Below the pieces are notes generated by a model. That model worked only from the letters and a program-made list of their open reading frames with translations. It was not told where the DNA came from and ran no database searches. A stretch of 8,463 nt of DNA from positions 1 through 8,463 of the forward strand of contig JBOGDU010000025.1 in assembly GCA_050743145.1 (NCBI GenBank), in the 5' to 3' direction. The position numbers and the translations under genes were made by a program. Numbering within the stretch: position 1 is the stretch's first letter; each line of letters opens with the position of its first letter. Source of the stretch: DASRTE01 sp050743145. Its GTDB lineage: Bacteria; Actinomycetota; Actinomycetes; Jiangellales; Jiangellaceae. This document shows, one piece after another, positions 1 through 7,118 of this stretch.

Positions 1-665
1 CGGTGACCACGATCCGGCTCGACACCCCGGCCGGGCTGGTCGTCGCCGACGTCGCCGTCCGCGACGGTGCAGCCGACGCCGTGACGATCCGCAACGTCGC
101 CTCCTTCAGCTATGACCTCGACGCCACCGTCGACGTGCCAGGTCATGGCCGTATCCGCTACGACCTCGCGTACGGCGGCAACTTCTACGCCATCCTGGGG
201 CTCGAACAGGTCGGCATCGCGTTCGACAGGGCCGAGAAGCAACGCATCCTGGAGGCCGGGCTGGCGATCATGGATGCGATCAACGACCAGCACCGCCCCG
301 TGCACCCGCAGAACCCGGGCATCGACGTGTGCCACCACGTGCAGTTCGTCGCACCGGGCTCCGACGCGAGGCACTCCCGGCATGCGATGGCCATCCATCC
401 GGGCTGGTTCGACCGCTCGCCGTGCGGCACGGGCACCTCGGCTCGGATGGCCCAGCTGCACGCGCGCGGCGAGTTGGGCATGCACACCGACTTCGTCAAC
501 GAGTCGTTCATCGGCACCCGCTTCGTGGGACGGCTGCTGGAGGAGACGACCGTCGGTGGTCGGCCCGCCGTCGTCCCCACCGTCACCGGCCGGGCCTGGC
601 TCACGGGCACGGCGCAATACCTGCTCGACCCCGCGGACCCGTTCCCGGAGGGGTTCGAGCTCTGA
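1..665 (+). CDS. Proline racemase / 4-hydroxyproline 2-epimerase family enzyme (5'-truncated)
   Basis: Family members epimerise the alpha carbon of proline or trans-4-hydroxy-L-proline with two catalytic cysteines, one acid and one base, and act in the cytoplasm. The reading frame is open to the left edge, so the N-terminal third with the first cysteine (usual MCGHG-type motif) lies outside; about 220 residues of a usual ~330 are visible. The second active-site motif DRSPCGTGTSARMA is intact, with its cysteine codon at 423-425. The trans-3-hydroxyproline dehydratase branch replaces this cysteine, so epimerase or racemase is favoured. The family signature YGGNFYAI (codons near 170-190) and a typical ending GTAQYLLDPADPFPEGF are also present. 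Proline versus hydroxyproline specificity cannot be read without the missing part. The alpha-ketoglutarate semialdehyde dehydrogenase gene at 2942-4408 argues for hydroxyproline. The GTG at position 3 is internal, not a start. Confidence 0.9.
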   Translation, partial: VTTIRLDTPAGLVVADVAVRDGAADAVTIRNVASFSYDLDATVDVPGHGRIRYDLAYGGNFYAILGLEQVGIAFDRAEKQRILEAGLAIMDAINDQHRPVHPQNPGIDVCHHVQFVAPGSDARHSRHAMAIHPGWFDRSPCGTGTSARMAQLHARGELGMHTDFVNESFIGTRFVGRLLEETTVGGRPAVVPTVTGRAWLTGTAQYLLDPADPFPEGFEL

Positions 666-690
666 CCGGCAACCCGTCTCGACTGCGGCC

Positions 691-717
691 TAGGATCGCA
701 GCAACCAGGGGAGGTGG
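691..717 (+). promoter_or_regulatory. -10-like element and Shine-Dalgarno ahead of the GntR gene
   Basis: TAGGAT at 691-696 fits the actinomycete -10 pattern TAGRRT, but I find no convincing -35 at a normal distance. A strong AGGGGAGGTGG at 707-717, with GGAGG ending 6 bases before the ATG at 721, fixes the translation start. The 55-base gap after the epimerase stop leaves open whether the regulator has its own promoter or is read through from upstream. Confidence 0.4.
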
Positions 718-720
718 GCC

Positions 721-1395
721 ATGACCGAGGCGGTATCGATGACGCTCCCGTCCTTCGCCCAGCGCACGAGCCTGCGCGCGCAGGTGGCCGACGCACTGCG
801 TGCTGCCGTCGTGTCCGGTGAGATGAAGCCGGGCCAGCTCTACTCCGCACCAGCGCTCGCGGCCCAGTTCGGGGTGTCGGCGACCCCGGTGCGCGAGGCG
901 ATGCTCGATCTTGCCAAACAGGGCCTGGTCGAAGTGGTGCCCAACAAGGGCTTCCAGGTCACCAGCGTCTCCGACGCCGAGCTCGACCAGCTCACCGAGA
1001 TCCGTCTCCTGCTCGAACCGCCCGCCGCAGCCGCGGCGGCCCTCCAGGCCACACCAGCCGACGCGGCCGTCCTGGAACCCCTCGCCCGGGCCATCGTCGA
1101 CGCCGCTGCGAGGGGCGATCTGATCAGCTACATCGAGGCCGACCACGAGTTCCACGCCCGCCTGCTCGCCCTCGGTGGCAACCCGCGGCTGGTCGAGATC
1201 GTGAAGGACCTTCGCGCTCGAACCCGCCTGTACGGGCTGTCCGGCCTGGTCCGGCGGGGCGCTCTCACCTCGTCGGCCAGGGAGCACCTGACCATGTGTG
1301 AGCATCTCGCCGCCGGCGACGCCACGGCTCTCAAGCACCTGGTGCGCGCCCACGTCGGGCACGTGCGCCGCGAGTGGGCCGGCGCCGCCCGCTGA
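721..1395 (+). CDS. GntR family transcriptional regulator, FadR subfamily (FCD domain)
   Basis: This is a cytoplasmic DNA-binding regulator of 224 residues, the usual size for the FadR/FCD group. Residues ~16-80 form the winged helix-turn-helix, with the typical LRAQVADALRAAVVSGEMKPG opening helix followed by LAAQFGVSATPVREAM and the wing GLVEVVPNKGFQV. Residues ~85-215 form the all-helical FCD effector domain. Its likely metal or ligand residues are visible: D141 and H145 (DHEFH), H189 (REHL) and H211. FCD regulators commonly sense small carboxylates or amino acid derivatives and often repress the neighbouring catabolic operon. Lying 55 bases after the epimerase gene in the same direction, it probably controls the hydroxyproline genes; the effector is not readable from sequence. 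ATG at 721 is well supported by its ribosome binding site. Confidence 0.92.
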   Translation: MTEAVSMTLPSFAQRTSLRAQVADALRAAVVSGEMKPGQLYSAPALAAQFGVSATPVREAMLDLAKQGLVEVVPNKGFQVTSVSDAELDQLTEIRLLLEPPAAAAAALQATPADAAVLEPLARAIVDAAARGDLISYIEADHEFHARLLALGGNPRLVEIVKDLRARTRLYGLSGLVRRGALTSSAREHLTMCEHLAAGDATALKHLVRAHVGHVRREWAGAAR

Positions 1396-1421
1396 ACCCT
1401 CCGGAATTCGCAAGATCGTTC

Positions 1422-1450
1422 TTCACCACGCCCGGCATGTGACATGTCAT
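1422..1450 (+). promoter_or_regulatory. Candidate promoter with palindromic operator before the PucR gene
   Basis: TTCACC at 1422-1427 and TGTCAT at 1445-1450 are 17 bases apart, and each matches four of six positions of the -35/-10 consensus. The perfect 10-base palindrome TGACATGTCA at 1440-1449 overlaps the -10, a position where a bound repressor would block transcription. It could be a site for the GntR protein (whose family favours short inverted repeats) or for the PucR protein as autoregulation. Inferred from sequence only. Confidence 0.35.
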
Positions 1451-1482
1451 ACTGCTCAAGAGCCAGGGGATCGCGCTCATCC

Positions 1483-1497
1483 GGTGGAGGCGCCGTG
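1483..1497 (+). promoter_or_regulatory. Shine-Dalgarno that decides the PucR start (GTG at 1495)
   Basis: GGTGGAGG at 1483-1490 lies 4 bases before an in-frame GTG at 1495. The upstream in-frame ATG at 1444 has no such site and sits inside the palindrome and putative -10, so GTG 1495 is preferred. Confidence 0.6.
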
Positions 1498-2874
1498 GAA
1501 CTCACCTTGCAGCACATGGTGGACCAACTGGCCGATCGCCTCGGCCGTCCTGCACTCCTCGAAGATCGTCTGCTACGACTGATCGCCTACAGCTCGCACG
1601 ACGACCCCGTCGACGACGTTCGGGAGTCCTCGATTCTGCGCCGACACGCCTCGCCCGAGGTCAGCCGGTGGCTCGCGGCCTTCGGCGTCCACCAGGCGCG
1701 CCGGCCGGTTCGCGTGCCCGCCAACCCGGACCTCCACATGCTCCCCCGCGTATGCATCCCCGTCCTGCACAAGGACATGCTCCTGGGCCACCTCTGGTTC
1801 GTCGACGCGGACGAGTCCATGGCCACCGCCGAGATCGACGTCTGCGTGTCCGAGGCGTCCGAGCTGGCGGCGCGGCTGCACCGCGAGCGCATCGCCCGCC
1901 TCTTCTCGTCGACGCGCGTGACCGACGCGATGCAGATTCTCCTCACCGACTCCCCCATGGCCGCCGACGCCGCCCGCGGCCTCGTAGACGATGGCGACAT
2001 CTGTGCACCGGACGGGGTCGTCGCCGTGGTTCTCCAGGTCGTTTCGACCCAGCAGGCGGGACCGGTCGATGTCGAGGACTGCCTCAACCAGGCGCTGGCC
2101 GACTCCCCCCGCCTGCTCCGGCGAGGAGAGGTCCTGCACCTGGTCCGGCGCGACCACTGCGTCCTGCTCGTCGCCGCCGCGGGTGACGACGATGCGGACC
2201 TCGTGGCCTGGGTGGCGTCGCTGCGTGAGTCCGCCTGTGCCCAGCTGGCGGCGTCAGCCTCTGCGGCGGCTCTCGTCGTGGGCGTGGGCGGCCACCGAGC
2301 CCGCTTCGACGAGTCGGTCGAGTCCTACCGCGAGGCCCGGATGGCCGTCGACGCGGCGACCGCACTGCCCGGCATGGACGACCTGGTCTACTGGGCCCGG
2401 CTCGGTGTGGATCAGATCGTGGTCAAGCTCGCGTCCATGTCGGAGCCGCCGGTCGTCCACGCCGGGCTCCGCCGACTGCTCGATGCCCCGGAGGCGCTGC
2501 CGCTGGTCGAGACGCTGGAGACCTACCTCGACGTGGCCGGGAACGCCCAGCTCACAGCCGAGCGTCTCAAGCTGCATCGCACCTCGCTGTACTACCGGCT
2601 GCAGCGGGTGGAGCAGCTTGCCGAGACCAACCTGAAGAACGGCACGGAGCGGCTCGCGCTCCACCTTGCCCTCAAGGTCGCCCGCCTGACGGGCCAGTAC
2701 GCACCGAAGCATCCGGTGGGCCAGCAGCCGGCGCGGCCGTTCACGGCGGCACCGGAGGCCACCGACCGTCCACGCCGGACGGCGCATGCCACTGGCCGGC
2801 GCCTCACCCTGGTCAGGGGAAGATCACTGAAGGACAAGGCGGCACGAGCCGGCCTCGCCGGCTCGTTGCCGTGA
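1495..2874 (+). CDS. PucR family transcriptional regulator
   Basis: This is a 459-residue regulator if started at GTG 1495 (476 from ATG 1444; the extra 17 residues are Ser/Gly/Arg-rich and unlike a domain). The N-terminal part, roughly residues 10-130, looks like a GAF-type sensory fold (LLRLIAYSSHDDPVDDVRES, then VCIPVLHKDMLLGHLWFVDA). The middle resembles the GGDEF-like region of CdaR/PucR proteins. Residues ~336-395 carry the PucR C-terminal helix-turn-helix (LETYLDVAGNAQLTAERL then LHRTSLYYRLQRVEQL). A ~60-residue Pro/Arg/Lys-rich tail follows, which is unusual. PucR proteins usually activate purine, amino acid or other nitrogen-compound catabolism. Its position between the GntR gene and the semialdehyde dehydrogenase, 67 bases before the latter, suggests it activates the dehydrogenase or the wider locus. 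The ligand is unknown. Confidence 0.85.
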   Translation: MELTLQHMVDQLADRLGRPALLEDRLLRLIAYSSHDDPVDDVRESSILRRHASPEVSRWLAAFGVHQARRPVRVPANPDLHMLPRVCIPVLHKDMLLGHLWFVDADESMATAEIDVCVSEASELAARLHRERIARLFSSTRVTDAMQILLTDSPMAADAARGLVDDGDICAPDGVVAVVLQVVSTQQAGPVDVEDCLNQALADSPRLLRRGEVLHLVRRDHCVLLVAAAGDDDADLVAWVASLRESACAQLAASASAAALVVGVGGHRARFDESVESYREARMAVDAATALPGMDDLVYWARLGVDQIVVKLASMSEPPVVHAGLRRLLDAPEALPLVETLETYLDVAGNAQLTAERLKLHRTSLYYRLQRVEQLAETNLKNGTERLALHLALKVARLTGQYAPKHPVGQQPARPFTAAPEATDRPRRTAHATGRRLTLVRGRSLKDKAARAGLAGSLP

Positions 2875-2941
2875 CCGCACCGACGAGCACGACGGCGGGT
2901 GCGGGCGGACACCGTGTCCAGGGGAAGGGGCACCGCCCACG

Positions 2942-4408
2942 GTGGAGGCCGTAGAGGTCGACGAGATCGTTCGGGCCGCACGCGCGGCAGCGCCCGTCCT
3001 CGAGGGGCTGGGTCGCCACCGCAGGGCCGCGCTGCTCGACCGCGCGGCAGATGCGTTGGACGGTGCGCGCGCCGCGATCGTCGCCACGGCCGACCGCGAG
3101 ACGGGTCTCGGTGACGGTCGGCTGTCCCAGGAGCTGGATCGCACCTGCTACCAACTGCGGTTGTTCGGCGAGGTCGTCCGGGAGGGCTCCTACCTCGAGG
3201 CGACCATCGACCTGCCCGCATCGACCCCGATGGGGCCGCGGCCCGACCTGCGACGGATGCTCGTGCCGCTCGGGCCGGTCGCCGTGTTCGGTGCGAGCAA
3301 CTTCCCGCTCGCCTTCAGCGTGCCCGGTGGTGACACCGCCTCCGCCCTCGCGGCCGGATGCCCGGTGGTGGCCAAGGCGCACCCCGCCCACCTGGACACC
3401 AGCCGGCTCTGCTGGTCGACGATGCGTGACGCAGTCACGGAACACGGACTCCCGGCCGGCACCCTGGGCCTGGTCGACGGATTCCGATCCGGTGCGGTGC
3501 TCGTCGGGCATCCGGCGATCAGGGCCGTCGGATTCACCGGCTCCACCGCCGGTGGACGGGCACTCCAGGAGATCGCGGAGACCCGTCCGGAGCCGATCCC
3601 GTTCTACGGGGAACTGGGCAGCCTGAACCCGCTGGTCGTCACCCTCGGCGCCGCGTCGGAGCGGGCAGAGGAGATCGCCCTGGGCTTCGTCGCGTCGATG
3701 ACTCTGGGCACCGGCCAGTTCTGCACGAAGCCCGGACTGCTGTTCCTCCCGTCCGGCGCCGATGGTGGGCGGCTTCGGGGCGCGCTCGCCGAGGCCGTGC
3801 GGCAGGTCCCGGCCGGCGCGATGCTCACCCCGGCGATCCAGGAAGCGTTCGACGGCGAGATCACCCGCCGACGCGCAGACCCCCGGCTGACCCTGGTCGG
3901 CGAGGCCGCACCGGTCGAACGAGATCCGGGAGGCGCTGCCGCGGCCGTGTTCGATGTCGACGCGTCCGACCTGGACGACGACCTGCTCGGCGAGACCTTC
4001 GGGCCGACGGCCCTGGTCGTCCAGTACGCCGATCCCGACCAGCTCGTGACCATACTCGGCCGGATCAGCGGTCAGCTCACGGCCACGCTGCACGCCGCGG
4101 ACGACGAGACCGCCCTGGTCGCGCGGCTGCACGACGTCCTCCGCGCACGTGCGGGCCGGTTGGTCTTCGACGGGTACCCGACCGGCGTCGCCGTCACCTG
4201 GGCGATGCACCACGGAGGTCCCCATCCGGCCACCACCAGCATCGGACACACGTCGGTCGGTTCGGCCTCGATCCGCCGGTGGCTGCGGCCGGTCAGCTAC
4301 CAGAACGCGCCTGCTCACGTCCTGCCCCCGGAACTGCGCGACGAGAACCCGACCGGCGTTCCCCGCCGCGTGAACGGCACAATGCAGCCGATCCGCGCCG
4401 AATCATAA
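2942..4408 (+). CDS. Alpha-ketoglutarate semialdehyde (2,5-dioxovalerate) dehydrogenase, ALDH superfamily
   Basis: Predicted to oxidise 2-oxoglutarate semialdehyde to 2-oxoglutarate with NAD(P)+ in the cytoplasm, the last step of trans-4-hydroxyproline breakdown and also of sugar-acid routes. It has 488 residues, normal for the subfamily. Visible ALDH features are the cofactor-region lysine K145 (VVAKAHPAH), the Rossmann turn GFTGSTAGG (G200-S201), the general base E224 in FYGELGSLNP and the nucleophile C261 in GQFCTKPG. The early ETGL...RLSQELDRTCYQLRLF pattern and KAHPAH in place of the general KPSE motif are characteristic of the dioxovalerate branch rather than betaine or succinate semialdehyde enzymes. 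The start is GTG at 2942 with the purine run GGGGAAGGGG at 2921-2930, 11 bases upstream, which is a loose spacing. It lies 67 bases after the PucR gene and is probably cotranscribed with it. Confidence 0.88.
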   Translation: MEAVEVDEIVRAARAAAPVLEGLGRHRRAALLDRAADALDGARAAIVATADRETGLGDGRLSQELDRTCYQLRLFGEVVREGSYLEATIDLPASTPMGPRPDLRRMLVPLGPVAVFGASNFPLAFSVPGGDTASALAAGCPVVAKAHPAHLDTSRLCWSTMRDAVTEHGLPAGTLGLVDGFRSGAVLVGHPAIRAVGFTGSTAGGRALQEIAETRPEPIPFYGELGSLNPLVVTLGAASERAEEIALGFVASMTLGTGQFCTKPGLLFLPSGADGGRLRGALAEAVRQVPAGAMLTPAIQEAFDGEITRRRADPRLTLVGEAAPVERDPGGAAAAVFDVDASDLDDDLLGETFGPTALVVQYADPDQLVTILGRISGQLTATLHAADDETALVARLHDVLRARAGRLVFDGYPTGVAVTWAMHHGGPHPATTSIGHTSVGSASIRRWLRPVSYQNAPAHVLPPELRDENPTGVPRRVNGTMQPIRAES

Positions 4409-4568
4409 TCGCCCTGGGCATACCAGCCTCAATTCACGCGACATTCGTAGGTACGGTAGCTCGCTGTTTTCCGGCATATGCCCGATGACGGTTGATAGCA
4501 ATGTGAATACCGTCGACGAATACGGGTCCAGACAGCCGCTGGACGTGCCACCCGGCAGAGGAGGGTCC
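4409..4568. promoter_or_regulatory. AT-richer intergenic control region with palindrome GGCATATGCC
   Basis: These 160 bases between two + strand genes are visibly richer in A/T than the surroundings, typical of an actinomycete promoter region. They contain a perfect 10-base palindrome GGCATATGCC at 4473-4482, a possible -10 TACGGT at 4452-4457, and TTGATA at 4492-4497 without a well-placed partner. A weak hairpin CTGG-GCATA-CCAG at 4414-4426 just after the dehydrogenase stop is too short to be called a terminator. The region implies that the peptidase gene has its own promoter, but I cannot fix the -35/-10 pair. Confidence 0.4.
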
Positions 4569-4571
4569 GTG
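4557..4571 (+). promoter_or_regulatory. Shine-Dalgarno that decides the start of the S15 peptidase (GTG 4569)
   Basis: AGAGGAGGG at 4557-4565 puts GGAGG 4 bases before GTG 4569. The frame is open back to ATG 4485, but that start lacks a ribosome site and would put 28 polar residues before the signal peptide. ATG 4581 and ATG 4590 are alternative in-frame starts, too far from the site. Confidence 0.6.
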
Positions 4572-6473
4572 CGAACGATCATGGTAACAATGCGCCGAGG
4601 TGCCGTCGTCATGGCATCCAGCGGCCTGATCGCGGCGCTGGCGGTCCCGGCGGCCGCACAGGAGGCACCCGAGATCGTCATCGAGGACGGTGTCACCCAG
4701 CCGGTGTTCGGCTACACCGACGCCGTTCGCGAGCGCGTCTTCGTCACCTCCGATGTGGACACCGACAGCGACGGGCAGCTCGACGTCGTCGCGATGGACA
4801 TCATTCGGCCGCAGGCCAGCAACGAGGGCCTGAAGGTTCCGGTCGTCATGGACGCGAGCCCCTACTACTCGACCGTCTGCCGCGGCAATGACAGCGAGTG
4901 CAAGGACGACGTCGACGGCGACGGGCTCAACGACAAGTGGCCACTGTTCTACGACAACTACTTCGTGCCGCGCGGCTACGCCGTGGTCCTCCTGGACATG
5001 ATCGGCACCAACCACTCGACCGGCTGCCCGGTGACCGGCGGTACCGCCGACAACATCAGCGCCGTCACAGCCATCGACTGGCTCAACGGCCGCCGCACCG
5101 CGGTCGACGGCGACGGCAACCCGGTCGTGGCCGACTGGCACAACGGCAAGACCGGCATGATCGGCAAGTCGTACGACGGAACCCTGGCGAATGCCGCTGC
5201 CGCGACGGGCGTGGAGGGCCTGGCGACGATCGTGCCGATCTCGGCGATCTCCAGCTGGTACGACTACTCGCGCAGCAACGGCATCGTGACCCGGGGCAAC
5301 AACTACTCCGGCAGTCTGTCGAACACGGTGACCGATCCCGACCGGAGGGCGTACTGCGCGCCGGTGCGCGCCCAGCTCGGGGTCGGCGTCGACGACGCCA
5401 CCGGCGACTACAACGATTTCTGGGCCGAGCGCGACTACGTCCCGGACGCCGGGAACGTCCAGGCGAGCGTCTTCGTCATCCACGGGATCAACGACAACAA
5501 CGTCCGGCCCGACCACTTCAGCAAGTGGTGGTACGCGCTGGCCGAGAACGACGTGGCTCGTAAGCTCTGGCTGACCGGCACCGGGCACGTCGACCCGTTC
5601 GACTTCCGCCGGGCGGAATGGGTCGCGACGATCCACCGGTGGTTCGACTACTGGCTGCACGACATCGACAACGGGATCATGGACGAACCGGTGGTCGACA
5701 TCGAACGGTCGGCGGGAGTCTTCGAGACTCACGACAGATGGCCACTGCGGTCCGTCCAGCCCACGATGGTCTACCTGCAACCGGCCACCGACGGAGTCGG
5801 GGGCCTCGCGGTCAGACCAGCCACGGGGAACTCGTCCGCGACCTTCCAGGACACCCCCTCAATGAGCCAGACCAACGCGACCCGGCACCCGACCGACCCG
5901 CTGGCGAACACCGAGAACCGGCTGGTGTTCCTCTCCGGGCCCCTGACGGCGCCGTTGCACATGTCCGGTACACCGATCGTGCAGATCAAGGCCTCGGTCA
6001 ACGACGTCGACACCAACTTCGCGGGCGTCCTCGTCGACTACGGCGCGAGGGAACGCTTCCAGCTCATCAGCGACGGCATCCGCACCCTCGCCACCGAGGA
6101 CTGCTGGGGCGCAGAGGCGGTCTTTGGTGGCTACCCGGAGGAGGCCTGCTACCGGCAGACCGAGACCAGGGTCTCGACCGAACCGCTCGAGCTGGTCGCG
6201 AAGGGCATACTCGACGGCCTGAACATCGACACGCTCGAGGCGTCGACGCCGCTGGTGCCGGGTGAGAAGAACACGCCCGCCGTCACCCTGCTCCCGGAGG
6301 ACTACGTCTTCCACGAGGGCCACCAGATCGGTGTGGTCGTCATCGGCTCCTACTCCGGCTACAGCAGCTCGCCGGACCGCAACGAGGCCGAGATCACCGT
6401 CCACTTCGACAGCAGCAGGATCCAGCTGCCGGTGGTGGGTGGGCGCCAAGCGGCCGTCGAGGCAGGTCTGTAG
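4569..6473 (+). CDS. Secreted S15-family Xaa-Pro dipeptidyl-peptidase-like hydrolase
   Basis: Predicted exported serine hydrolase that removes X-Pro dipeptides; 634 residues from GTG 4569. A Sec signal peptide covers residues 1-30 (basic MRRG, a hydrophobic stretch to AVPAAA, cleavage likely before Q31). The alpha/beta-hydrolase triad is visible: S201 in GKSYDGT, D309 in HGINDNNVRPDH and H340 in GTGHVDPF. The flank GVEGLATIVPISAISSWY closely recalls the segment after the catalytic serine in lactic acid bacterial PepX, which favours a peptidase over a cocaine-esterase-like enzyme. The C-terminal part (~residues 410-625) is the beta-sandwich typical of PepX/CocE and ends in QLPVVGGR. Two DxDxDG loops (D62-D72, D114-D122) look like calcium sites. 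Six cysteines in the mature part suggest disulfides. Substrate is inferred from the family, and an esterase role cannot be excluded. Confidence 0.85.
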   Translation: MRTIMVTMRRGAVVMASSGLIAALAVPAAAQEAPEIVIEDGVTQPVFGYTDAVRERVFVTSDVDTDSDGQLDVVAMDIIRPQASNEGLKVPVVMDASPYYSTVCRGNDSECKDDVDGDGLNDKWPLFYDNYFVPRGYAVVLLDMIGTNHSTGCPVTGGTADNISAVTAIDWLNGRRTAVDGDGNPVVADWHNGKTGMIGKSYDGTLANAAAATGVEGLATIVPISAISSWYDYSRSNGIVTRGNNYSGSLSNTVTDPDRRAYCAPVRAQLGVGVDDATGDYNDFWAERDYVPDAGNVQASVFVIHGINDNNVRPDHFSKWWYALAENDVARKLWLTGTGHVDPFDFRRAEWVATIHRWFDYWLHDIDNGIMDEPVVDIERSAGVFETHDRWPLRSVQPTMVYLQPATDGVGGLAVRPATGNSSATFQDTPSMSQTNATRHPTDPLANTENRLVFLSGPLTAPLHMSGTPIVQIKASVNDVDTNFAGVLVDYGARERFQLISDGIRTLATEDCWGAEAVFGGYPEEACYRQTETRVSTEPLELVAKGILDGLNIDTLEASTPLVPGEKNTPAVTLLPEDYVFHEGHQIGVVVIGSYSGYSSSPDRNEAEITVHFDSSRIQLPVVGGRQAAVEAGL

Positions 6474-6483
6474 ACGGATTCTG

Positions 6484-6514
6484 GGCGCGGCGGGGCGTGT
6501 CGTCCCGTCGCGCC
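6484..6514. terminator. Hairpin between convergent genes, possible bidirectional terminator
   Basis: GGCGCGGCGGG at 6484-6494 pairs over 11 positions with CCCGTCGCGCC at 6504-6514 (ten Watson-Crick pairs plus one G-U), enclosing a 9-base loop. It begins 10 bases after the + strand peptidase stop and lies 37 bases beyond the - strand redoxin stop, the right place to end both transcripts. There is no T-tract on either strand, as is common in high-GC actinomycetes. Confidence 0.5.
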
Positions 6515-6519
6515 GCCCC

Positions 6520-6541
6520 CTGGTGCCGGCCTGGTGCCGGC
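6520..6541. repeat. Two tandem copies of CTGGTGCCGGC
   Basis: An 11-base unit is repeated perfectly at 6520-6530 and 6531-6541, immediately after the hairpin and 10 bases before the end of the convergent redoxin gene. It is noncoding and probably arose by replication slippage. No function is evident. Confidence 0.6.
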
Positions 6542-6551
6542 CCGGTGTCGA

Positions 6552-7118
6552 CTACGGGTCCGGTACGAGGACGAGTTCCTCGATCTGCTCCCGCAGATCG
6601 TTCCCGCCGATGCCGCCGGGCCAGCCGCGCAACAGGCTGCCACCCCGGCTGACCAGCACCACCAGCGGCGCCTCGTCCACTCCGTACTGGAACCAGATCT
6701 CTCCGCTCGGGTCGGTCCCGACCGGGTACGCGACGTCGTTCTCGCTCACGTACTCCCGCACGTCGTCCGGTTCCGAAGTGCCTGCGATCCCGAGGAACAG
6801 GACGATGTCGCCGAACTCCGCCGCGACCTCGTTGATCTCCTCCTGCTGCTCGCCGCACGGCGTGCACCCGCTCTCGAAGAAGGTCAGGACGATCGGTCGC
6901 TGCACCGACTGTTCCGCCGTGTCCACCACCTCGCCGTCGAGCAGGGGCAGTTCGAACACCGGCGCCGGTGGCGTGCCGTCCGGCGCCGGCCGGAAGGTGA
7001 CGTCCGCAGGGACCGGACCGGGCATGGACGCGAGGCCGCCCGGCTCGTCGCCTGCCGACGGCGAACACCCGGCGAGCGCGGCGGCGAGCGCCACCACCGC
7101 CGGGACCCGCCGTCTCAC
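6552..7118 (-). CDS. TlpA/ResA-like thioredoxin-fold lipoprotein
   Basis: Predicted membrane-anchored thiol-disulfide oxidoreductase facing outside the cell; 188 residues. An Arg-rich start and hydrophobic stretch end in a perfect lipobox LAGC, so C18 should be lipidated. A disordered Pro/Gly/Ala linker follows (residues ~19-50), then a thioredoxin fold with PIVLTFFESGCTPC (C85-x-x-C88), the central FGDIVLFLGIAG strand and the expected cis-proline P151 in DEAPLVVLV. TlpA/ResA proteins reduce or isomerise disulfides in exported proteins or cytochrome c apoproteins. No cytochrome maturation gene is nearby; the neighbours are cysteine-containing secreted peptidases, so help with their disulfides is an inference. 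The GTG start (7118-7116) is preceded by GGAGG (7133-7129 on this strand) 10 bases away. It also overlaps the stop of the candidate 27-codon ORF by four bases. Confidence 0.85.
   Translation of the reverse strand: MRRRVPAVVALAAALAGCSPSAGDEPGGLASMPGPVPADVTFRPAPDGTPPAPVFELPLLDGEVVDTAEQSVQRPIVLTFFESGCTPCGEQQEEINEVAAEFGDIVLFLGIAGTSEPDDVREYVSENDVAYPVGTDPSGEIWFQYGVDEAPLVVLVSRGGSLLRGWPGGIGGNDLREQIEELVLVPDP

Noticed and set aside
3..5. GTG at position 3 as the true start of the epimerase gene
   Set aside because: The frame is open to the edge, and the protein would lack the first catalytic cysteine and about a third of the family length, so it is a window truncation.
1444..1494. Longer PucR start at ATG 1444
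   Set aside because: No Shine-Dalgarno precedes it, it lies in the palindrome and putative -10, and it adds only a Ser/Gly/Arg stretch. GTG 1495 has GGTGGAGG at good distance.
2813..4318. Long - strand open frame (501 codons) opposite the aldehyde dehydrogenase
   Set aside because: It mirrors a clear ALDH gene with intact catalytic motifs. Its translation is Arg/Gly/Asp-rich without a recognisable domain, a normal effect of high G/C third positions.
4414..4426. CTGG-GCATA-CCAG hairpin as a terminator of the dehydrogenase gene
   Set aside because: The stem is only four base pairs and no T-tract follows. It is too weak to support.
4485..4568. Longer S15 start at ATG 4485
   Set aside because: It would place 28 polar residues in front of a standard signal peptide and lacks a ribosome site. 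AGAGGAGGG precedes GTG 4569.
4434..5780. Long - strand open frame (448 codons) opposite the S15 peptidase
   Set aside because: It is Val/Asp/Arg/His-rich low-complexity translation antisense to a gene with signal peptide and catalytic triad, and it has no ribosome site or family signal.
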